Virus record (IMG/VR): IMGVR_UViG_3300034104_001272
Location: 1-23,372 of that record
Direction: 5' to 3' (one strand)
From: a virus
Length of the DNA: 23,372 bases
Numbering within the stretch: position 1 is the first letter of the stretch; each line of letters opens with the position of its first letter. A program made the position numbers and the translations under genes. The notes under the pieces are model-generated. The model was not told the origin of the DNA, did not search any database, and saw only the letters and a list, made by a program, of their open reading frames with translations. Shown one piece after another: positions 18,671-23,372 of this stretch.

Positions 18671-19041
18671 TACTGATAGTCCCAGATGGTTGGCGATGGC
18701 AGACCTGAGCCGCCGATGCCGAGGTGAATGAACGTCTTGGCGATGCCGATACGGGGAAACCCTAGCTGCAACGCAAGCCGGATGATTTGGTATCGGTCAG
18801 CGCCCGAAGTGCAGGCGATGTCGCAGCAGGTGCCCCGAGTGTGTTCACCAGTCGTGTGACTTTTGCGGGCCTCTACCGGGTGCGTGTGGTGCCGGTATCC
18901 GCTGGTGATGGTCATGGGCTTGCCGTACATCGAGCGCAGCGTTTGCAGCAGCTTCATGAACTCCGGCTTCATTTCGTTGAGGCCGGTGTGTTTGCAGTCG
19001 AACTCGGCCTTGGTGAAGTTAGGGTAGTCCGACCAGTTCAT
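18670..19041 (-). CDS. Endolysin, M15-family peptidase
   Basis: A 123-residue protein like the short Peptidase_M15_3 group, which cleave peptide cross-links in peptidoglycan. TSGYRHHTHP (46-55) and GEHTRGTCCDIA (65-76) give H67 and D74, and FIHLGIGG (104-111) gives H106, together a likely zinc triad. The usual HxD pattern at the end reads HLG here, so one secondary acidic residue is missing. No signal peptide is visible, so it depends on a holin. The start at 19041 has AAGGGA upstream; a 10-residue longer start at 19071 would overlap the previous gene. Confidence 0.85.
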   Translation of the reverse strand: MNWSDYPNFTKAEFDCKHTGLNEMKPEFMKLLQTLRSMYGKPMTITSGYRHHTHPVEARKSHTTGEHTRGTCCDIACTSGADRYQIIRLALQLGFPRIGIAKTFIHLGIGGSGLPSPTIWDYQ

Positions 19042-19042
19042 C

Positions 19043-19285
19043 TCAGTGTCCCTTGACCCAACTAAGGGCAAACCCTATGGCGCTAGAGATAAACGACACG
19101 AATGCCATGCCCGCCCAGAACCCACCTTTGCCCTTGTTGGCGAGGGCCACCAGCTTCTCGACGTTCGCCTCCATCTTGTCCATCTTGTTGGACATTTCAT
19201 CGAAACGGCGCTCGTAATTTTGCACGCGCTCCCAGAGCACTCCATATTTCACTGGGTCGATTTCACTGGCCATAACTGCATCCAT
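19043..19285 (-). CDS. Coiled-coil plus membrane-helix lysis-associated protein (XhlA-like)
   Basis: An 80-residue protein: a heptad-rich coil at about 14-50 (LWERVQNYERRFDEMSNKMD, KMEANVEKLVALA) followed by one membrane helix at 56-76 (FWAGMAFVSFISSAIGFALS). This layout is shared by XhlA-type lysis accessory proteins and some antiholins, and its place before endolysin and holin supports a lysis role. No clear Shine-Dalgarno distinguishes the start at 19285 from an internal ATG at 19273. Confidence 0.7.
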   Translation of the reverse strand: MDAVMASEIDPVKYGVLWERVQNYERRFDEMSNKMDKMEANVEKLVALANKGKGGFWAGMAFVSFISSAIGFALSWVKGH

Positions 19286-19303
19286 GATGAAGGGTTCCGT
19301 ATT

Positions 19304-21214
19304 TTAACGACTGAGGGCGTTTTGGTTTTCCGACTCGCCAGCCAAAGCGTTGGCAGCACCGCGAATAGTGGGCGCAACAAGTCGCTGATTCAACTCGCCG
19401 GGGTTATTCAAAAACTGGATAACCCGATTACGTTCGGACGTTGGAAGTGATTCCAGCAGATTCGCAGCAGATTCCGGACTTTGCATGGCGTCTGACAATG
19501 TTTTCATGGTCTTTTGACCAAGACGCTTTTCCAACTCACCGATTGTCTTGTTACCCGCAGCAGCCCAAGCATTGACGAACGAAGGGAGGCGCAACATAGA
19601 CGTGTTTTGAGCTACCAAATTTGCCAGTGCTTTTGTGCCCTCGGTTGCCTGTTTTGCAGACGCAACGCGAAGTAGGTGATCGCTGGCTTGTTTGCGTAAC
19701 ACGTTCATTGTGCTGTCTGCCAACTCGACCGCGATGTTGTATCGACCGGGGCCGAGGAACCTTTCAACAACTTCCGGCGACTCGTTTTGCACCAATCGAA
19801 CGAATCCGTCTTTGTTGTTTTTGTACAAATCAAGGGCTTCGCCGGTCAGTTTTTTCTCGGCAATTTTCTGCATTCCCTTGGCGTGGGTTGTCAGATAGTC
19901 GCGCCAGCCTGCGCCACCAGCTTCCTCGATGGCGTTGTCAATCAAGGGTTTGATTTTAGACATGACGCCCGCAGCAGCATTGCGCTGAGTTGTGGCGTCT
20001 GCACCGGGGCGCAGTCGGGCAATTGCTGCGTCAACAGCGTTTTTACGGATAGCCTCAAGCGCGTCAGCATCAATGATGCCGTTGCGGCCAGTCCATTCAC
20101 GAATGCCTTCGGCCACATTGTCAGCAGCGCCTTTGATCAAGTCATTCTTGGCGTATGCTTTGTTTTGCGAAATGCCTGCAATTTTGTCAGCAAGTGGCGC
20201 ACCTTCCAGCGGTTTAATGCCAACAGACCGAAGTGCCTTTTCAGCACCAGTTGCTTGCGCAGCAAATCGAACAGGGTCAATCTGAGAACCGGACCCCATC
20301 AAAACAGCAAGGTCATTTGCCTCACGGGCAACAGCCTCGTCGGCGACATATTTGCCGATGTTTGCGCGACCCAAAGATGCTTCACGCATCGGTGTGGTGA
20401 TGGTGTTCAGATTCTGTTTCGCCAAATCCGTAGTGGCTCGGACATCTGTGGCTGTTCTGCCACCCACCAGCTTGGACAAAGCATTAACAGCTTGGTCGTC
20501 GGTCATGGTGCCCAGCTTGCTCAAATACTGAGCACCTTCGGGTGTGGCCTCCAGCGAGTCTTTAACCAAAGCCTGAAACGCAGGATTCTGAAACCTAGCC
20601 GTGGCTTGTCCGACACCCACATCCGATGGGGATGCGCGAAGCGCATTGACCACAGCCTTAAGGTCAGAACCAACGGCTTCCTTTGCAAGTTTGGCAGCGC
20701 GTTGCTGGGGAATGTTGCGCAGGTCGGCGATTTTGCCACCAACGTAACCAAGGGCTGGGCCAAGAGCACGACCGCCCGCCTCAAAGGTAGCCCCTTCGAG
20801 AATGTTACGGATTGGTTGAGTTTGGGCTTGATCGGGTGTCATACCACCCAGATAAATGTCGCCCAGCTTCAGGGCTTCTTCGGCCATTCCGTAACCAAGA
20901 CCTGCGCCACCAACAGCACCCGCTGGACCCAACGGCGCACCAAGCATACCGCCAGCAATGCTACCGGCTGCTTGAACAGTGGGTGCAATTACAGGACGAA
21001 TGATGTTGCGATACACCTTTTGACCAGTGGATACGTTCTGTGTTGGAACGGCGGCGGGAGCGCGAACACTGGAGCCGGGAATCTGGTCAACAATGGTGCC
21101 AGTCATGCGAGGACCGGGTATTTCACCCGGCGCAGCACCCATCGGCTGACCGGCAGCTTTCGCCTCCAGTTCAGCCATGCGGCGCAACGCTGCCAGTTCT
21201 TCACGAGGTGTCAT
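19304..21214 (-). CDS. Large Ala-rich virion protein, probable internal/ejection protein
   Basis: A 636-residue protein. The N-terminal region is Pro/Ala-rich, then a Gly/Ala hydrophobic stretch at about 70-116 (IAPTVQAAGSIAGGMLGAPL, GPAGAVGGAGLGYGM) could insert in a membrane. The remainder is long alpha-helical, Ala/Lys/Glu-rich sequence. This is typical of phage proteins carried inside the head and injected with DNA, although no specific catalytic motif is visible. It overlaps the preceding gene's stop by ATGA and follows the other two ejection-like genes. A long antisense frame exists opposite it but is a shadow. Confidence 0.7.
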   Translation of the reverse strand: MTPREELAALRRMAELEAKAAGQPMGAAPGEIPGPRMTGTIVDQIPGSSVRAPAAVPTQNVSTGQKVYRNIIRPVIAPTVQAAGSIAGGMLGAPLGPAGAVGGAGLGYGMAEEALKLGDIYLGGMTPDQAQTQPIRNILEGATFEAGGRALGPALGYVGGKIADLRNIPQQRAAKLAKEAVGSDLKAVVNALRASPSDVGVGQATARFQNPAFQALVKDSLEATPEGAQYLSKLGTMTDDQAVNALSKLVGGRTATDVRATTDLAKQNLNTITTPMREASLGRANIGKYVADEAVAREANDLAVLMGSGSQIDPVRFAAQATGAEKALRSVGIKPLEGAPLADKIAGISQNKAYAKNDLIKGAADNVAEGIREWTGRNGIIDADALEAIRKNAVDAAIARLRPGADATTQRNAAAGVMSKIKPLIDNAIEEAGGAGWRDYLTTHAKGMQKIAEKKLTGEALDLYKNNKDGFVRLVQNESPEVVERFLGPGRYNIAVELADSTMNVLRKQASDHLLRVASAKQATEGTKALANLVAQNTSMLRLPSFVNAWAAAGNKTIGELEKRLGQKTMKTLSDAMQSPESAANLLESLPTSERNRVIQFLNNPGELNQRLVAPTIRGAANALAGESENQNALSR

Positions 21215-22443
21215 GGCTTATTCCCAAATCGTTTACGAAGCTGGTCCAGTTCGGCTTGTTCGGCTGGGCTGAGACCACCGGTGGCGGGAGCATTACCCCC
21301 GGCACGGGATGGCGCAGCAGTCGGTGCAGCACCTTCGTATGTCAGATCGTATCGTTCTTGCACAGTGTTTGCAAAGTTTTTGGCTTGCCGAACGATGTCG
21401 CGCAGTTGCACATCGAGGTTGCCAGCAGCAGGGTCTAGTGCTTGAATACTGTCAGACACGAATTTCCATTCCTGCACGGCCATGTTGCCCAGTTTGCCTT
21501 CCAACGATGCAAGCTGACGGCCAAAGGCCATGACCTTGCCTTTCATTGTTTCCAGCTTCTGCTGTGCCTTTCGTGCGTCTGACTTAGGCAATGATGGGAT
21601 CAGGGCTTGGAAACCTGTGATGCCACTCAAACCGGGGTCAGGACGAATACCTTTTTCAGGATTGCCCACCAGTTCATCAGTCAGCTTCTCAAGTTCGCCA
21701 ACTACGGATTGCGAAGCTCTGACACTGGTTTTGTCAGCAGCCATTTGTTTGCGGGACGACTGTTGCTGCAACTCGGTCATTGGCTTGGGTGCAGGCTCAC
21801 GAGTGGCACTACCAGCGCCACCAGCACCGCCGCCCATCAGTTTGACGGCAGCAGGAGTAAATGGTGTCATGCCGATAGATTGCTCACGGCTTACATACTG
21901 CGGCCTGCCGTCTGGACCCATGACAGCAACAGGTGCGCTAGGTGCAGACTCACGGGGTGCTGTGATGAACCGATTTTCACCGGGCAAGAACACAGCGTTG
22001 CCCGCCACCTTTGGCATCTGCGACTTAAGCCATTCGCCCATGCCCATCGCCTCTTGCTGGCGGTATCTTTCAAACTCGGCAGGATCGTCCGAGATTTCCG
22101 CAAGGGCTTGCTCCAGCGATGCCGCTTGCGAAAGAATGGGTGCCAAGTCAGGATCGGCATACTGCATCTGCACTAAACGTCGAGCATCGTCTGGTGTGCG
22201 GGCACGAAGCAGGCGCTCACGAAACATGCCGGTTTTTTCAGCGGCTCTGTTTTTAACGCGAGTTTCTTCCTGTGTCTGGATTTGACCAGTCAACTGCTGA
22301 CGACGAAGGGCGTTCATCTCCTGATCTTGCGCTGCTTTCTGCTGCGCTAACTCGCGGTCCATCGTAGCCTGCTGGCCTTGGAAAAACGCATTGACAGGGT
22401 TTGAACCGCTTGCTGGTCGAAGAAGATTGAAATCGAGCGCCAT
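21211..22443 (-). CDS. Probable internal virion/ejection protein
   Basis: A 410-residue protein, MALDFNLLRPASGSNPVNAF..., with an N-terminal coiled coil (about 20-75, Gln/Arg-rich), a Pro/Gly-rich middle (about 160-225) and a second helical part (about 225-365). The tail ends in AEQAELDQLRKRFGNKP. It shares the size, Ala/Gln richness and gene position of ejection proteins found after head genes in podovirus-like phages. AAGGAAG lies before the ATG. Its stop overlaps the next start (ATGA). The function is inferred from context, not from a motif. Confidence 0.68.
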   Translation of the reverse strand: MALDFNLLRPASGSNPVNAFFQGQQATMDRELAQQKAAQDQEMNALRRQQLTGQIQTQEETRVKNRAAEKTGMFRERLLRARTPDDARRLVQMQYADPDLAPILSQAASLEQALAEISDDPAEFERYRQQEAMGMGEWLKSQMPKVAGNAVFLPGENRFITAPRESAPSAPVAVMGPDGRPQYVSREQSIGMTPFTPAAVKLMGGGAGGAGSATREPAPKPMTELQQQSSRKQMAADKTSVRASQSVVGELEKLTDELVGNPEKGIRPDPGLSGITGFQALIPSLPKSDARKAQQKLETMKGKVMAFGRQLASLEGKLGNMAVQEWKFVSDSIQALDPAAGNLDVQLRDIVRQAKNFANTVQERYDLTYEGAAPTAAPSRAGGNAPATGGLSPAEQAELDQLRKRFGNKP

Positions 22444-22452
22444 GATTCTTCC

Positions 22453-23145
22453 TTAATCCATACCGAGGTAGGTGCGTTCAATGTCTCTGTTGGACGGTGA
22501 TCCACCGCCTGATCCACCAAAGTAACGACCTGCCAGATTGGCAAGCTGATTTGTGGTATCACCGTAAGCCGATGCACGAGCCATTCTTGCGTTACCTTGA
22601 TTCATGGCGTTAGTCATGCCAATGTTACCCACCGTGTTGGCAAACCCTGTACCAGCGGCACCCAACTCTCGCGATGTCGTTTGACCAACGCCAGCCAACG
22701 ACTGCAACGGAGCCAATCGACGCTCTCGCTCAACGCCGTAGCGGTTGAATGCGTTTTGAAACTCTTGTGACGCAAGGTCTTGACCGAAGCGTTGAATGTT
22801 TTTGAGCGTACCACCTGACAGCAAACCGCCACGGGCAGCAGCGGATCGCTCCAACCCCTTCATACCTTCGGCCATGCGAAACGCATAACCGGGGTCGGCT
22901 TGAAACTGCTCCATGCCAAATGGCGTGTATTCGGACGCCAGCGGAACCAGTCTGTTCAGAGCATTGACACCAGCTTCACGGAACGGAGCGTTCAACTCGA
23001 TGTTGCGCTCAAACATCTCGCGCTGGAGTTCCGTAGCGCGGTCCGCTGCTGCGGCAGAAGTGTTAGCCGCACTCTGTGCAGCCTTTGCCGATTGACGGCC
23101 ACCAATCAGTGCTGCGGCGGCGGGGATGATTACGTTCCAGACCAT
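22453..23145 (-). CDS. DNA transfer/ejection protein-like virion protein
   Basis: A 230-residue protein. A short hydrophobic start (VWNVIIPAAAALIGG) leads into an Ala-rich helix (about 20-50). The centre carries the pattern ADPGYAFRMAEGMKGLERSA, followed by ARGGLLSGGTLKNIQRFGQ and QNAFNRYGVERERRL. I recognise this as a phage family often annotated as DNA transfer or tail-associated protein, found in many proteobacterial phages. The end is Gly/Ser-rich. AAGGAG lies 7 nt before the ATG. The exact place in the virion is not known from sequence. Confidence 0.75.
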   Translation of the reverse strand: MVWNVIIPAAAALIGGRQSAKAAQSAANTSAAAADRATELQREMFERNIELNAPFREAGVNALNRLVPLASEYTPFGMEQFQADPGYAFRMAEGMKGLERSAAARGGLLSGGTLKNIQRFGQDLASQEFQNAFNRYGVERERRLAPLQSLAGVGQTTSRELGAAGTGFANTVGNIGMTNAMNQGNARMARASAYGDTTNQLANLAGRYFGGSGGGSPSNRDIERTYLGMD

Positions 23146-23155
23146 TTCGATCTCC

Positions 23156-23372
23156 TTATGTCACTTCGCGGCCAGAAACCCGCATGTTGATGGCGCTGGC
23201 GGTTCCAGCAATTGTACTGATGAAGTCGCCGGGATTCAAAACCTGTCCGACCAACTCGGGAAACGTGTAGACCTCGGACGGCTGAAGCGTCTTGGTCTTG
23301 GTGATCAGGTTGCTGTTGCCAGCGGAGAACGACACAGTGACCAAGTTGACCGAGATCGTGGCAGCACTGGCG
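23156..23372 (-). CDS. Virion-associated hypothetical protein, partial (5' end outside window)
   Basis: The frame is open at the right edge, so its true start lies beyond the window; a TTG at 23344 is not needed as a start. The visible 71 residues are beta-rich (ASAATISVNLVTVSFSAGNS... VYTFPELVGQVLNPGDFIST) and end in NMRVSGREVT. The pattern with PELVGQVLxxGD suggests a small virion or head-associated protein found near coat and ejection genes, but I cannot name a family. It ends 10 bp before the next start. Confidence 0.65.
   Translation of the reverse strand, partial: ASAATISVNLVTVSFSAGNSNLITKTKTLQPSEVYTFPELVGQVLNPGDFISTIAGTASAINMRVSGREVT

Noticed and set aside
19787-21445. 552-codon plus-strand frame
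   Set aside because: It is opposite two virion genes with good overlaps and ribosome sites; its protein is Cys/Ser/Arg-rich, as expected for an antisense shadow.

Overview
The window is part of a tailed double-stranded DNA bacteriophage genome (Caudoviricetes). It carries a small and a large terminase subunit, a complete phage replication set, a lysis group and virion proteins of the internal/ejection type. No host housekeeping gene, tRNA, rRNA, integrase or insertion sequence was seen. The GC-rich coding sequence, with Shine-Dalgarno sites before most genes and many ATGA-type overlaps, fits a proteobacterial host. A betaproteobacterium is my guess from the flavour of the proteins, not something the sequence proves. 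The ejection-like proteins favour a podovirus-like particle, but portal, coat and tail genes lie outside the window.

Layout. (1) 1-2372, leftward: terS, terL and a DUF6321-type protein, packed with 1-base stop/start overlaps. (2) 2373-2963: a 590-bp gene-free divergent control region with about ten copies of the palindrome ACCCANTGGGT. Two copies sit inside the spacers of outward-facing promoters, and an AT-rich hairpin and a long inverted repeat lie between them. (3) 2964-5984, rightward: a run of at least 13 small early genes, several under 60 codons. They include membrane micropeptides, an HTH protein and two overlapping zinc-knuckle proteins, and the run ends at a strong bidirectional terminator. 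Three of these genes share an identical 14-nt leader. (4) 6019-8505, leftward: one large PrimPol/PriCT-2/DUF3987 primase-helicase, preceded by a hairpin and a 15-codon leader ORF. (5) 8680-18323, rightward: an RHH regulator, a DUF2800 Fe-S nuclease, a DUF2815 ssDNA-binding protein, a ~99-nt structured RNA candidate, Dam methylase, family B DNA polymerase, DUF3310, VRR-NUC nuclease, PAPS-reductase-like PP-loop protein, SNF2-type helicase, MazG-like pyrophosphohydrolase and a tail of small genes including a TTG-started winged-helix protein. (6) 18302-23372, leftward: holin, M15 peptidase endolysin, a coiled-coil/membrane protein, then three or four virion/ejection proteins running off the right edge.

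How it fits together. Primase-helicase, polymerase, SSB, nucleases and SNF2 helicase form a near self-sufficient replisome. Dam, MazG-like and PP-loop proteins act on DNA or nucleotides. If the genome is circular or circularly permuted, the leftward genes at both ends form one late transcription unit: terminase, then (off-window) head genes, ejection proteins and lysis. It would start from the left-facing promoter in the control region, which would make the palindrome array the early/late or origin switch.

Most novel items: the palindrome array with mirror-image promoter-embedded operators; the multi-hairpin RNA candidate with T-arm-like loops at 11292-11390; the repeated early leader; the primase leader peptide; and a compact family B polymerase with NTDG in place of DTDS. 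All functional assignments come from reading motifs by eye. No database search was run.
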